A stretch of DNA of 64,000 nucleotides, taken from the NCBI RefSeq assembly GCF_019084075.1, contig NZ_JAHREN010000002.1, positions 62,001 through 126,000 on the forward strand, given 5' to 3'. The translations under genes were made by a program, and so were the position numbers. The notes beneath the pieces were generated by a model, which worked only from the letters and a program-made list of their open reading frames with translations, was not told the origin of the DNA and did no database searches. Of this stretch, positions 35,898 through 46,830 are shown one piece after another (the stretch's first letter is position 1; each line of letters begins with the position of its first letter). The stretch is from Siccirubricoccus sp. G192 (GTDB lineage Bacteria; Pseudomonadota; Alphaproteobacteria; Acetobacterales; Acetobacteraceae).

Positions 35898-38800
35898 ATG
35901 GCGGGGCGGAAGGATTCGATCCCATGGCACACAGTGGCAGCTAGGCCCAGCCAGCCGGGTAAGCCCAGTAGCTCAGGCGATAGTGCCGCGGCGTCCAATC
36001 CTGAGGTTGGGGACGATGTTGCCGTCCCGTCTGCCAGCGCTCCGGAACGAACCTGTTTGGTCGTGGGCCTCGGCGCCTCGGCGGGTGGTCTCGACGCGTA
36101 CAAGGCCTTCTTTTCCAAGATGCCGGCTGACAGCGGCATGAGCTTCGTGCTGGTCCAGCACCTCGATCCTCACTATGAGAGCTCTTTAGTTGCGATCGTT
36201 GCTGGCTACACCACGATGCCGGTGCACCTCGCCGAGGACGGGGTGGAGATCAGTCCGAACCAGGTCTATGTTATCCCGCCAGATGCGATCCTGACGATCG
36301 AGGACGGTGCCCTCCACCTCACCCGTCCGGCACCGTCTGCCGCGCGTCGTACGTCGATCAATACGTTCCTGACCTCGCTGGCCGAAGACCAGCGCGAGAA
36401 CGCAGTCGGCATCATTCTCTCCGGGTTCGGCAGCGATGGGGCGCTTGGCATCGCGGCGATCAAAGAACAGGGCGGGCTGACCCTGAGCCAAGCCGAGTTC
36501 GACCATCACGCCAAGAGCGGCATGCCGCAGAGTGCGGCCTCCGGCGGCTTCGTCGATCATGTGCTCGCGGTCGAGGACATGCCGGCTGCCCTCATGGACT
36601 ACCGGCACCATCGCATTATCGGCGACGCCACGAAGGGTCCGGATGGCATCCGCCAGGACCTCCCGAACTACCTAGTGACGATCTGCGCCGTGCTGCACAG
36701 CCGGCTTGGCCGCGACTTCAGCCAGTATAAGACTGGCACCCTCATGCGCCGCATCCAGCGCCGGATGCATGTGCTGCAGACGGACGAGGTTCCTGCCTAC
36801 ATCGAGCAGCTGCGGGCCTTGCCGCACGAGGCGGAGCTACTGTTCCGCGAGCTCCTGATCAGCGTTACCCGCTTCTTCCGTAATCCGGAGGCATTCGAGG
36901 CGCTCGAGACGAAAGTCATACCGGAGCTGCTGGCAGACCTACGCAGCACTGACCCGATCCGGGTGTGGGTGGCAGGCTGCGCCACGGGCGAGGAAGCCTA
37001 TTCGATTGCTATCCTGCTCAAGGAGGGCCTGGACCGAACCGGCTGCCACCGCCCGATCCAGATCTTTGCGACCGACATCGATGATCGAGCAATCGAGGCC
37101 GCACGGGCCGGACTGTATCTCGGGGCGATCGCCTCCGACCTCTCCGCCGAGCGTCTGGAGCGGAACTTTGTCAAAGAGGACGGCAACTACCGCGTTGCGA
37201 AGGGCCTCCGGGAGATGTGCCTGTTCTCGACGCATGACCTCGTCAAGGACCCACCCTTCTCCCGGCTTGATCTGATCTCCTGCCGCAACCTGCTGATCTA
37301 CTTCGAGCCACAGCTGCAGCACCGCGTCCTCACCACCTTCCATTATGCGTTGCGGTCGGGCCGGCACCTGTTCCTCGGGCCGTCGGAGGGCACCACCGCG
37401 CAAGTCCACCTCTTTGCGCCCCTCGATAAGCAACATCGGCTTTATATCAGACGGGACACGACGGCGCGGCTGCCTGCCTTCCCGCTCTCGCGCTCGTCGG
37501 AACGCCTGCCGCTAGCCAAGCAGGCCGCGCCATCGGCCCGTGATGAGATCGACCAGCGCGTGGCTCGCGCGATCGCGCGGTATGCCCCGGCATTCCTGGT
37601 CGTAGACCGACAACATGACATCCTGCGGTTTTCTGGCCATACCGCGAAGTACCTGGAGCCGGCACCGGGGGCCGCCAGCCTCAACCTCTTCAATCTCCTG
37701 CACACCGATCTGCGGGCAGCGGCGCGCGCCGCACTCAAGGAGGCTGCGGCGACGGGGGAGCGGGTTCTGCACGGCACTGTCAGCATCGAGGTGGGGGAGC
37801 AATACGAAGCCGTCAATCTGATCGTCGAGCCGCTCGGTGATCCGGGAGAGGGGGGGCCTGTTCGTTATCGCGTTCCAAGAGGTCGGAAACGTGAGACCAG
37901 TTCCAAAGGACACGGCAGCGCCGGGCCTGCACAACGAGGATGGTGATGCGGCCCTTCAAGCCCTCAACGCCGAGTTGCTGAGTACGAGAGAGCGCCTCCG
38001 CAACATTACCGAGGAACTGGAGGCCGCCAACGAGGAGCTGCAGACCTCCAACGAGGAATACCTGTCGGTCAATGAGGAGCTGCAATCAGCCAACGAGGAG
38101 CTGGAGACCTCGAAGGAGGAGCTGCAGTCCCTCAATGAAGAGCTGCAAACAATCAATGCGGAGTTGAATCACAGGAACGACAGCCTGGTGCGCTCCAACA
38201 GCGACCTTGCGAACCTCTTCGACAGCACCTCCATTGCAACCCTGTTCCTGGACAACGACCTGCGCATTCGGCGCTTCACGCCGCGCCTGCTGGAGATCTT
38301 CAAGGTCCGCGAGGGAGACGAGGGGCGGCCGATCAGTGACATTGTCACCCGCCTGAACCGTGACGGACTGGCGCAAGACATGCGTCAGGTGCTGCGTACC
38401 TTGGCTCCCATTGAACGGGAAGTTGCAGTGGCCGAGGGTGGCGCGAGCTACCTCATGCAGATCCGCCCTTATCGTGACCTGAACAACGTCATCGACGGTG
38501 CCGTCATCACCTTCATCGATATTTCCGAGCGCAAGAGACATGAGCAGGCACGCTCGCTGCTCGCAGCGATCGTCGCGTCGTCCCAGGATGCAATCATCAG
38601 CCACGATCTGCACGGCGTTGTCACGAGTTGGAACGCCGGTGCCGAGCAGCTCTACGGCTGCCCAACCTCCGAGGCGATCGGACAATCCTTATCCGTGCTG
38701 CTGGACGGGCTTCTGCCCGACGATTGGCCGCACCTGCTGGAGAAGCTGCAGCAGGGTGAGCGGGTCGCGCATTTCGACAGCGCCAAGATCGACAAAGACG

Positions 38801-39558
38801 GTCGCCCGATCGAGGTCTCGGTCACGGTCTCGCCGGTCAAGGAAGGTGATGGACAGATCGTCGGTGCTTCCCTAGTCGCGCGAGATGTCAGCGAACGCAA
38901 GATCGCCGAGCAGAAGGCTGCATTGCTGCTCAGCGAACTTGACCACCGCGTGAAGAACATCCTGGCGGTCGTGTCTGCCGTGATCTCGCAGACGTTGCGG
39001 ACCAGCCGCACGCCCGAGGCCTTCGCCGTCGAGCTTGAGGGCCGTATCAAGGCAATCGCCAGGGCACACAGCCTGCTGACCCAGACCGGGCAAGGCGAGA
39101 TGTCTCTCTCTGCTGTTGTTGCAATGGAACTGGCTCCCTACGATCGCGGAGAGGGCAATCTTGTGGTCACGGGCGGCGATGTCACGCTGACCCCGAGGGC
39201 AGGATTGGCCATGGCGATGGCCCTGCACGAGCTTGCCAGCAACGCGGCCAAGTACGGCGCGCTCTCGACAGCCTCAGGGCGCTTGGCGGTCGCGTGGCAT
39301 GTCACGGGCGGCGTGGGTAACCACGCGTTGACCCTCATCTGGACGGAGGCCGGCGGCCCGGAAGTGCAGCTGCCCTCACGGCGCGGCTTTGGAACCACGT
39401 TGATCGAACGGACCCTCACTCACGAGCTCGATGCCAAGGTAGACCGGGAGTTCCTGGCAACCGGCCTTCGCTGCACCATGACGATACCCCTGACGGAGGA
39501 GGTCGGCCGCCTACGGGCTACCGGCGAAGCTGGAGGCAAGCGCGATGACCACCGATAG
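35898..39558 (+). pseudogene. CheB-CheR-PAS-PAS-HWE histidine kinase, frameshifted
   Basis: A multidomain sensor. The CheB-like methylesterase has GLGASAGGLD, VQHLDPHYES and SGFGSDGALG. The CheR-like methyltransferase has TLMRRIQRRM, VWVAGCATGEEAYSIAILL and ATDIDDRAIEAARAG. A coiled coil of repeated ANEELQTSNEEYLSVNEELQ follows, then two PAS domains (38200-38540 and 38545-38910) and an HWE/HisKA_2 kinase with LLLSELDHRVKNILAVVSAV and HELASNAAKYGALS. The frame shifts in seven G at 37850-37856. Removing one G joins GDPGEGG to LFVIAFQEV, giving about 1219 residues. The end overlaps the response regulator gene. A TTG at 35877 is an alternative start. Confidence 0.9.
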
Positions 39559-39919
39559 CCTGACAGGACGCCGCATCCTGGTGGCCGAGGATGAGATGCT
39601 TATCGCTTTGGAGATCGAGGAGACCCTGCAGGCTCTCGGCTGCGTCGTCGTGGGCCCGGCCAGCAAGGTAGACGCCGCGCTGCAGCTGGCAAGCGATGAG
39701 GCACTGGATGCAGCGATCCTGGACGTGACCATCCGCGGTGGGTACGTCTATCCAGTGGCTGAACAGCTCCTCATGCGTGGTATCCCCTTCGTCCTCGCCA
39801 GCGGCTACGGGGATTGGGCTCTCCCTGAAGCCCTTCGGGACCAACCTCGCCTGATCAAACCATTCACACGTCAAGACCTCGAGCGGCAGGTTAGGCTGCT
39901 CTGTAGCACAGACGGCTGA
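39545..39919 (+). CDS. single-domain response regulator
   Basis: A 124-residue receiver: ILVAEDEMLIALEIEE, acceptor Asp60 in AAILDVTIRGG, and Lys105 in RLIKPF. No output domain. It overlaps the kinase gene by 14 bases and is its likely partner. The GGPxxxxxAL and FVLASGYG pattern is typical of receivers paired with HWE/HisKA_2 kinases. Its gene converges with cheB, 11 bp apart. Confidence 0.9.
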   Translation: MTTDSLTGRRILVAEDEMLIALEIEETLQALGCVVVGPASKVDAALQLASDEALDAAILDVTIRGGYVYPVAEQLLMRGIPFVLASGYGDWALPEALRDQPRLIKPFTRQDLERQVRLLCSTDG

Positions 39920-40818
39920 GCAGAGCGGGACTAACCCTCTGAGGCTTCCAGTGCTTCCCTGTCGGTCGGGTGGGTCCATTCCTTCTCGAGGAGTTGCCGC
40001 AGCACAACGGTCCGCTCCTTGGCTTCGCGCATCGCCGCGTCCCACTGCATTGCGGTAGACGCGTTCCCGGCAGCTTGAGCTTTGTCGGCCATCTGCCGGC
40101 ATAGCTCGCCTCTCTCGCTGAGAGAGCGCATCGCCGCTTCAAGCGATTCCTCCAGCGCGGCGAACTGCGCCGCCACCAGCACCTCGGCTGTGTAGACATG
40201 GCCGATGTGGCACCTGAACTGGGTCAGGGTGCCGAGTTCGGTCCGGCGTAACGCGCCACCGCAGTCCGGGCAGGTCACCGCGACAGGCTGGTCGAGCTTG
40301 TACTCTGCCGTCATCTCCTGTCCCCGTCTCCTGGCGGGTGCCGGACGCGGTTGAGCGAGGAGGGCACCGGCATCCCTCTTGGCGACCAGGCCTGCAAGAA
40401 GCGTCGGAATTTGTGCCAGCGGCAAGCAGTGATCAACTGCGACATGATGCAGCGCACTGCGCGGCATACTCGGACTCACCGCATCGTCAGGGTCTTGGAC
40501 CACAGTGGTTCCGCCGCGCTGCTCGATCTCGTAGAGGCCGGCCGTGCCGTCGTTCAGCCCGCCGGTCAGGATGACGCCGATCACCTCGGACCCGTAAGCC
40601 CGAGCGGCGCTGCGAAACAAGGGATCGATGGCAGGGCGCGCCCAGTGCGTATTCCAGGTGATCGCGGGCACTGATTCCACGGGATCGTGGGCAGGGTTTC
40701 CACGGCAAGGCGGGCAGCGATTCCACGGGATCGCGGGCACCTGAGAGGGGGTGCCGGGGCTGGTCTGGCGACAGTCTGAGCGGGCTAAGGCGGCCTCGTC
40801 CCTGACGAGGTCTGCTGG

Positions 40819-42363
40819 ATGCCAACCGAGAGATTGTCGATGCGCCGGATCCGCGATGTGTTGCGACTGAAGTACGAGGCCCGGTTGAGCGAGCGCGCCA
40901 TGACCGCGGCGCTGGGCGTCAGCAAGGGAGCGATCGGGTCGTACCTGAGCCGAGCCCGAGCGGCCGGGCTGTCCTGGCCGTTGCCGGAGGGGCTGACCGA
41001 CACGGAACTCGAGCGACGGCTGTTCCCTGGCCCGCCGGCGGCCGAGACGGTCGCCAGCCGGCCGGTGCCGGACTGGGCTGAGGTGGAGCGGGAGCTGCGG
41101 CGGCGCGGCGTGACGCGGGCACTGCTGTGGCAAGAGTACCGGGCGCGGCATCCGGACGGCTTCGGCTACTCCTGGTTCTGCGAGGCCTATGAGGCCTGGA
41201 AATCCCGCCTGTCGCCGCGCATGCGCCAGAGCCATGTCGGCGGCGAGAAGGTCTTCGTCGACTTCGCCGGCGACACCATCGGTGTCACCGACCCCGACAG
41301 CGGCGTGGTGTGGCAGGCCCGGCTGTTCGTGGCGACCATGGGCGCCTCCAACCTGGTCTTCGCGGAGGCCCGCGCCAGCGAGGGGCTGGCGGACTGGATC
41401 GGCGCGCATGTCAGCCTGTTCGCGGCCCTCGGCGGCGTGCCGAAGTTCGTGGTCTGCGACAACCTGAAGTCGGCGGTGATCAGGGCCGATAGGTACGAGC
41501 CCGGGCTGAACCGCTCCTACCTGGAACTCGCCGAGCACTACGGCACCACCATCCTGCCGGCGCGGCCGGGCAAGCCGCGTGACAAGGCGAAGGTCGAGCA
41601 ATCGGTGCTGCTGGCCGAGCGCTGGATCCTGGCCCGGCTGCGGAACGCCCGCTTCTTCTCGTTGACCGAACTGAACGGCGCGATCACCACGCTGACCGCC
41701 GACCTGAACGCCCGGATTATGCGCGGCTTCGGCGCCAGCCGGGCGGAGCTGTTCGCCGCGCTCGACGCGCCGGTGCTGCGCGGCCTGCCGGAGCGCGCCT
41801 ACGCCTTCGCCCAGTGGAAACGCTGCCGGGTCGGGCCGGACTACCACGTCGAGGTCGAGGGCCACTGGTACTCGGTGCCGTTCCGGCTGATCCGGCAGGT
41901 GCTGGACGTGCGGGTGGCCGAGGGCACGGTGGAGGCCTTCCACCGCGGCGAGCGGGTGGCCAGCCATCCGCGGGCCCGCCAGCGGCGCGGGCATAGCACT
42001 GTGCCCGAGCACATGCCGAGCGCGCACCGCCGGCACGCCCAGTGGACGCCGGCCCGGCTGCTGGAGGAGGCGGCCCGGATCGGCCCCGCGACGGTAGTGC
42101 TATGCGAGACGGTCATGGCGGCGCGCCCGCATCCCGAGCAGGGCTTCCGCACCTGCCTCGGCATCCTGGCCCTGGCCAGGACCTATGGAGCCGCCCGGCT
42201 CGACGCCGCCTGCGGGCGCGGCGTCAGCATCCGGGCGCGCTCGGTGGCCTCGATCCGCTCCATTCTGCAGAACGGCCTCGAGCGGGCCTTTCTGGACGAG
42301 GAGCCGGAGCGGCGGCCTCCCCCGCTGCACGGCAACATCCGTGGCGGGGGCTACTTCCACTGA
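40819..42363 (+). CDS. istA: IS21-family transposase IstA
   Basis: A 514-residue protein. The N-terminal HTH is YEARLSERAMTAALGVSKGA. The DDE core has GGEKVFVDFAGDTIGV (Asp), KFVVCDNLKSAV (Asp) and PGKPRDKAKVEQSVLLAERW (Glu), then a C-terminal beta-barrel. Complete. The identical N-terminal part recurs at 63502-64000. Confidence 0.92.
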   Translation: MPTERLSMRRIRDVLRLKYEARLSERAMTAALGVSKGAIGSYLSRARAAGLSWPLPEGLTDTELERRLFPGPPAAETVASRPVPDWAEVERELRRRGVTRALLWQEYRARHPDGFGYSWFCEAYEAWKSRLSPRMRQSHVGGEKVFVDFAGDTIGVTDPDSGVVWQARLFVATMGASNLVFAEARASEGLADWIGAHVSLFAALGGVPKFVVCDNLKSAVIRADRYEPGLNRSYLELAEHYGTTILPARPGKPRDKAKVEQSVLLAERWILARLRNARFFSLTELNGAITTLTADLNARIMRGFGASRAELFAALDAPVLRGLPERAYAFAQWKRCRVGPDYHVEVEGHWYSVPFRLIRQVLDVRVAEGTVEAFHRGERVASHPRARQRRGHSTVPEHMPSAHRRHAQWTPARLLEEAARIGPATVVLCETVMAARPHPEQGFRTCLGILALARTYGAARLDAACGRGVSIRARSVASIRSILQNGLERAFLDEEPERRPPPLHGNIRGGGYFH

Positions 42364-42383
42364 CCCGCGGCAGAGAGGACCCC

Positions 42384-43157
42384 ATGCTCGCCCACCCCAC
42401 ACAGGAGCAACTGATCGCGCTCGGCCTGACCGGCATGGCCAAGGCGCTGGACGACCAGCGACGATCGCCCGACATCGCCGCGCTCGGCTTCGAGGAGCGG
42501 CTCGGCCTGCTGGTCGACCGCGAGGCCGCCGAGCGCGAGAGCCGGCGCCTGGCAACGCGGCTGAAGTTCGCCGCGCTGCGGCACGACGCCAGCATTGAGG
42601 ACGTCGACCTGCGCGCCCCTCGCGGCCTCGACCGGGCGCTGTTCCAGCGGCTGGCCGCCGGCGACTGGCTCGACCGCCACGAGGGTGTCCTGATCACCGG
42701 CCCGACCGGTGTCGGGAAAAGCTGGCTGGCCTGCGCCCTCGGCCACAAGGCCTGCCGTGACGGCCGGCGTGTGCTCTACCATCGCATCCCGCGGCTGTTC
42801 GAGGCTATGGCCCTGGCTCGTGGCGATGGCCGCCATGCCCGCATGCTCAAGGCGCTGGCCCGCGTCGACCTTCTGATCCTGGACGACTGGGGCCTGTCCG
42901 TCCTCTCCCAGGCCGAGCGGGAGGACGTGCTCGAGATCCTGGAGGACCGCCATGGCCGCGGCTCCACCATCGTCACCAGCCAGGTGCCGATCGAAGCGTG
43001 GCACGAGGTGATCGGCAGCCCAACCCTCGCGGATGCCATCCTGGACCGCCTGGTCCACAACGCACACCGGATCGAGCTGAAGGGGGAGAGCATGCGGAAA
43101 CTGCGCGCCAAGCGGGCGCCGGCCAGCGAAACGCTTGACGCCGGGCAGCGGGCCTGA
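42384..43157 (+). CDS. istB: IS21-family ATPase IstB
   Basis: A 257-residue AAA+ protein: GVLITGPTGVGKSWLACALG (Walker A), VDLLILDDWGLSVLSQAERE (Walker B) and TIVTSQVPIEAWH (sensor). AGAGAGGACCCC precedes the ATG, 20 bp after istA. Complete. Confidence 0.92.
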   Translation: MLAHPTQEQLIALGLTGMAKALDDQRRSPDIAALGFEERLGLLVDREAAERESRRLATRLKFAALRHDASIEDVDLRAPRGLDRALFQRLAAGDWLDRHEGVLITGPTGVGKSWLACALGHKACRDGRRVLYHRIPRLFEAMALARGDGRHARMLKALARVDLLILDDWGLSVLSQAEREDVLEILEDRHGRGSTIVTSQVPIEAWHEVIGSPTLADAILDRLVHNAHRIELKGESMRKLRAKRAPASETLDAGQRA

Positions 43158-43794
43158 CTCCATTACCACGTCGGCAGATCAGCCTGCCCGCGATGCCGTG
43201 GAACTCGCGCCCACGATCGCGTGGAACGGCTGCCCACGATGCGTGGAATACGCACCCAGTTCTCGCGCGGCCCTTTCGTCAGTCGCACGAGGCCGGGCTC
43301 GATCACCAAGTGATGATCAGGAGGGGCCACATAGATCTGCCCGGGGTGAATGAGGGCGCCATCTTTCGGATGGCTCGCCCGGAGCGGTCCCAGCTGGTTC
43401 AGCAGCGACGGCAGCTCGCTCTTGTGGGCCCCGATATGCAGAACGATGAACAAGGCGGCCGCGATGTCGGCCGGCAGCCCGGCGGCCAGGGTGCGTGTCG
43501 CCTCAACACCCCCTGCGGAGGCGCCGATCACGATGATCGCCGGTGCTTTCTCCATAATCGAACAACGGGATTACGGCGAATAGTTGCATTAGGGCAAACA
43601 GGTGACCCTCGGCCAATCGCAGCCTCTCTGAAATCGCGGTTCGTCCGTGCGCTGAAGGCTTGCATGGAAGCTTCGTGGCGGGCTGAGCCGACGAGAGGGG
43701 TTGCTAGCCTGCCTCTTGAAGCGGACCTTGCCTGCCCGGCCTTTGTGCCGCACTGAAGCCGACGCCCCTGGCTGAGCGTCGGCTCCGCAGCCCG

Positions 43795-45099
43795 CTATGC
43801 GGTGGCGGGATGCGGGTGGTCGAGGAAGAAGCGGAGTATCTCGCGCGAGGCGTCGGGCCCACGGGGATCGGTGTAGGAACCAGCTGAGCTGCCGCCGGAC
43901 CAGGCATGGCCACCGCCATGGATCACCCATTGTTCCAGCATCGGCTGGCCGCTGGGATCGGTGTGCAGGGTGCGGCTGTAGGCATGCCCGCCGGGCACCT
44001 GACCACGCTCCGTCCTGGCCTGCAGGCCAACGGCTGCCGCTGCCTTTGCCTGGGCAATGACCTGGTCGCCGTTGCGGAGATTCACCGTGCCATCCTGATC
44101 GGCATGGAACACGATGGTCGGGACGATCCTCCGGAGCCCTTCAGTGTTTGACCCGCCGCCCGGCCGGTGCGGCGCGGCGGCGCTGCCCTGCCGCATGGCG
44201 GCGAAGGCGGAGGGGATGTCGCGGGCAGCCCCGCAGGCCAGCCCGGAATGCACCCCGACGGCGGCGTAGAGATCGGGATAAGCCACCCCCATGATGGCGG
44301 CGGCCGCCCCGCCGGCGGAGAGCCCAGCGACATAGACGCGCCGTGGATCAACCGCGTGGTCGCGCATGACCTGGCGGGTGATGCCCGCGAGCAGCGAAGG
44401 CTCGCCTTGGCCGCGCTGCTGGTCGCCCGGGCTGAACCAGTTCCAGCACTTCTGGGCATTCGCCGAGCTCGGCTGCCCCGGATAGACCACCAGGCAGGCG
44501 TGCTCCTCAGCCAGCGCGTTCATGCGGGTGCCGGCGGCGAAGTCGTCCGGTGACTGGGTGCAGCCGTGCAGCATGACCAGCAGCGGCACTGGTTCGCCAC
44601 GATAAGTGCTGGGGATGTAGAGCTTGTAGCCGCGGCTGCCGGCGTCGCTGGTGAAGGACCCGGTGACGAACTGGGCGCCGTCAGGCAGCGGATCGGGTGC
44701 CTGCGCCGGAGCACGCATGCCCAGCCCACCCAAGCCCGACGGCAGACCGCCGCCGCTGTTGAGCTGCTCAAGGAAGCCGCGCAGCGCCTCCGGCAGCTGC
44801 GGCAGGGGGTTTCCCGACAACCCGCCTGCGGGTCGCACGCCGGCGGCGAAGCCGCGCGCCGCCCTGGCCGGTGAGGCGGGATCGGGGTCGGTCACCTTTC
44901 CCGTCTTGGGGTCCACATCGATGACGCGTGGCTGGCCTGCGAGAGACGGCGCCGCGGTGTCGTGCAGCGTGCTGGACGGCATATCCGGCGCGCTGCCGTT
45001 GTGGAACAGGCGCTGCAGGAGAGCAGAGGCCTCAGTGAGCCGGCCTTCGCGGGTGAGGCGGGTCGCTTCGAGTAGGTTGGGGGGCAGCATAGCGTTCAT
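43795..45099 (-). CDS. extracellular-type PHB depolymerase family esterase
   Basis: A 434-residue alpha/beta hydrolase. The catalytic domain starts after a linker of about 160 residues: YKLYIPSTYRGEPVPLLVML, then HGCTQSPDDFAAGT, lipase box VAGLSAGGAAA (Ser), IVFHADQDGTVN (Asp) and VIHGGGHAWSGGS (His). No signal peptide is evident; the N-terminus MNAMLPPNLLEATRLTREGR suggests an intracellular or granule-bound enzyme. ATG 45099 is preferred over 45144. It probably hydrolyses polyhydroxyalkanoate or related esters, in line with the phasin at 12872. Confidence 0.85.
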   Translation of the reverse strand: MNAMLPPNLLEATRLTREGRLTEASALLQRLFHNGSAPDMPSSTLHDTAAPSLAGQPRVIDVDPKTGKVTDPDPASPARAARGFAAGVRPAGGLSGNPLPQLPEALRGFLEQLNSGGGLPSGLGGLGMRAPAQAPDPLPDGAQFVTGSFTSDAGSRGYKLYIPSTYRGEPVPLLVMLHGCTQSPDDFAAGTRMNALAEEHACLVVYPGQPSSANAQKCWNWFSPGDQQRGQGEPSLLAGITRQVMRDHAVDPRRVYVAGLSAGGAAAAIMGVAYPDLYAAVGVHSGLACGAARDIPSAFAAMRQGSAAAPHRPGGGSNTEGLRRIVPTIVFHADQDGTVNLRNGDQVIAQAKAAAAVGLQARTERGQVPGGHAYSRTLHTDPSGQPMLEQWVIHGGGHAWSGGSSAGSYTDPRGPDASREILRFFLDHPHPATA

Positions 45100-45256
45100 G
45101 TCAGGAGCTTTCTGTGCGCGGGCGCAGCCCAGGCCTCCTCGCAAGGAGGACCGATCCGCATCCCGGTGGGGTGTCGGTGATGGAAGCAGGTGATGGTGGC
45201 GGCCCTACCGAAGGGGTGCTTCGGTTAAGCGGAACAGCGGCACGGCCTAGGGGTGG

Positions 45257-45691
45257 TCAGCGGGTTCTGTCGGCCAGTGCGTCCTTGATCGCGGCGCTGG
45301 CCTGCAGCGCCCCGAGCACGGAGATCGAGGCGATCGTGGCGCGGGCGAGTTCGGGCGAGACGTCCTTGGCGATGCTGGCGAGGCCCAGCACCCGGATATC
45401 GAGCATCTGGCCAGCAGCCCGGGCGGCCTCGAGGTCCGCGCGGCTGTAGTGTCGGAGGCCAAGGTCAAGGCTTCGCCGGGCCACCGACTGCTTGGCCGCC
45501 TCGGCATGCCGCTCGATCTGGTTGCGGATGGCGGTGCGAATGAAGTCGGTACGGTTCGAGTAGAAGCCGTCCTGGACCAGCAGGTCGATATGGCCGAGAT
45601 CGACGTAGCCGAGGTTGATGGTGATCTTCTCGGTGTCGCCGACCTTAGGCCGGAGCTCATGTACGTTTGCGGCCATCCTCTTGACATCCAT
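45257..45691 (-). CDS. ribbon-helix-helix type regulator
   Basis: A 144-residue protein. The N-terminal part, EKITINLGYVDLGHIDLLVQ, then GFYSNRTDFIRTAIRNQIER, is a classical MetJ/Arc/CopG-like strand-helix-helix DNA-binding fold, followed by a helical C-terminus (LDLGLRHYSRADLEAARAA). It lies upstream of the PHB depolymerase on the same strand, so it may regulate that gene. The start could also be the ATG at 45676. Confidence 0.75.
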   Translation of the reverse strand: MDVKRMAANVHELRPKVGDTEKITINLGYVDLGHIDLLVQDGFYSNRTDFIRTAIRNQIERHAEAAKQSVARRSLDLGLRHYSRADLEAARAAGQMLDIRVLGLASIAKDVSPELARATIASISVLGALQASAAIKDALADRTR

Positions 45692-46173
45692 ATACCATCT
45701 GTGTGGATGGTAAGTGGTGCCCGTCCCGAGGCTTTCAAGGGGGCACGACTCAGCAGCGGGCGTAGCGCGCCCCCCCCTTGCCCCTCATGTGCCGATTGCG
45801 CAGAGGGCGAGAAACTCCGATAATACTGCCACCCTGGCGTGCGGGCTGATCGAGCCCCGCCAACCACCCCCTCGCGTGCGTTCCCTGTGTCCGTGACCGC
45901 CCGTGTGGCGCGGGCCGCGGTCAGCTCACGCGTCCACCGCACCTGGACCACCCATGGATCACCTCTGTTGGCTTGGGTACGCACACGGGACGCGGCAGCG
46001 CATCTCGGGCTTGGATCGGGCCAGCCCGGCGCCGTCCCTGAAGGCTCTGATGGTCGTGCTGCCCGCCGCGGCGGAGGACGTGGGGCGGGGGAGGGCGCCC
46101 GGCCTGTCCCGACAATGCATCAATTGGTGGATTGGGATTGTCGGGCGCGCCTGAGCGCACCCTGCCCTCGATC
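45692..46173. other. stretch without a gene
   Basis: About 480 bp between the ribbon-helix-helix gene and the resolvase fragment. Short frames on both strands lack any family signal. Nothing else was recognised. Confidence 0.5.
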
Positions 46174-46830
46174 ATGGCCAAGAAACCCTCCCACAGAGGC
46201 ACTGCCAGCCTCCTCGGCATCCCTGGGTTTGTCGCCTACTACCGGGTCAGCACGGCCAAGCAGGGCCAGAGCGGCCTCGGCCTGGAGGCGCAGCGAGAGG
46301 CGGTCGAGCGCCACGTCCGCTCGGTCGGGGGCACCGTCCTCGCCGAGTTCATCGAGATCGAAAGCGGCAAGAAGAACAACCGGCCGGAGGTGGCCCGGGC
46401 GATCGCCGCCTGCGGGGCCCGCCGCGCCACCCTGGTGATCGCCAAGCTCGACCGCCTGGCCCGGAACGTCGCCTTCGTCTCCAACCTGATGGAAGCCGGG
46501 GTCGAGTTCGTCGCCTGCGACAATCCCTTCGCCACCCGCCTGACCGTCCACATCCTGGCCGCGGTGGCCGAGCACGAGCGGGAGATGATCTCGGCCCGCA
46601 CCACCGCCGCCCTGGCCGCCGCCCGGGCGAGGGGGACCCGGCTCGGCAACCCAGCTCTCCGGGCTGGCGATGCCGAAGCCGCCCGCCGGGCCAATGCGGC
46701 CTGTACCGCACCCGGCTCCCTGGGCACTGGGTTGCACTATGCGGCGCGCCTGACGGTCTTATGTGGACGGCCGGAGCACGGCAACGAATTTCGCTGCGGC
46801 CCGATGCACCATCGGCTTGACCCGGCCTAG
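46174..46830 (+). pseudogene. small serine resolvase truncated by IS1111
   Basis: A resolvase/invertase catalytic domain: GFVAYYRVSTAKQGQSGLGL (Ser in YRVST), AFVSNLMEAGVEFVACDNP, HILAAVAEHEREMISARTTA. After about 195 codons the gene meets the IS1111 right end at 46757/46758 and finishes with the same element-derived residues as the DUF2147 gene. The C-terminal HTH is missing. The ATG at 46174 was chosen over 46132 because it begins near the conserved domain. Confidence 0.85.

Larger units (their letters stand above)
40646..43254 (+). mobile_element. IS21-family element B
   Basis: 2609 bp with ends TGCGTATTCCAGG and GTGGAATACGCA, flanked by cccag (40641-40645 and 43255-43259). Multiple terminal repeats of the type TTCCACGGGATCGTGGGCA lie inside both ends, as is usual in IS21. 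A second copy starts at 63329. Confidence 0.95.
39931..43555 (-). pseudogene. cheB: CheB methylesterase with C-terminal zinc-ribbon region, split by IS21
   Basis: The N-terminal part at 43255-43555 is MEKAPAIIVIGASAGGVEAT, then FIVLHIGAHKSELPSLL and GPRENW. The C-terminal part at 39931-40645 is ARPAIDPLFRSAARAYGSEV, GVILTGGLNDGTAGLYEIEQ, then a C-terminal zinc-ribbon region (CPDCGGALRR, CHIGH) and a helical tail. Removing IS21 and one cccag gives PRENWARPAIDPLF in frame. The catalytic Ser (GASAGG), His (LHIGAH) and an Asn/Asp (GLNDG) are present. The gene is currently inactive. Confidence 0.92.

Noticed and set aside
40650..40745. CRISPR-like short repeats at TTCCACGGGATCG
   Set aside because: These are the multiple terminal repeats of IS21, repeated at the other end and in the second copy at 63329; spacing is irregular.
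39931..42036. Apparent 701-residue minus-strand protein
   Set aside because: It joins the C-terminal part of cheB with antisense sequence of IS21; only 39931-40645 is genuine.
45134..45150. Terminator at TCCTC-GCAAG-GAGGA
   Set aside because: Only a five-base stem and located upstream of the PHB depolymerase start.
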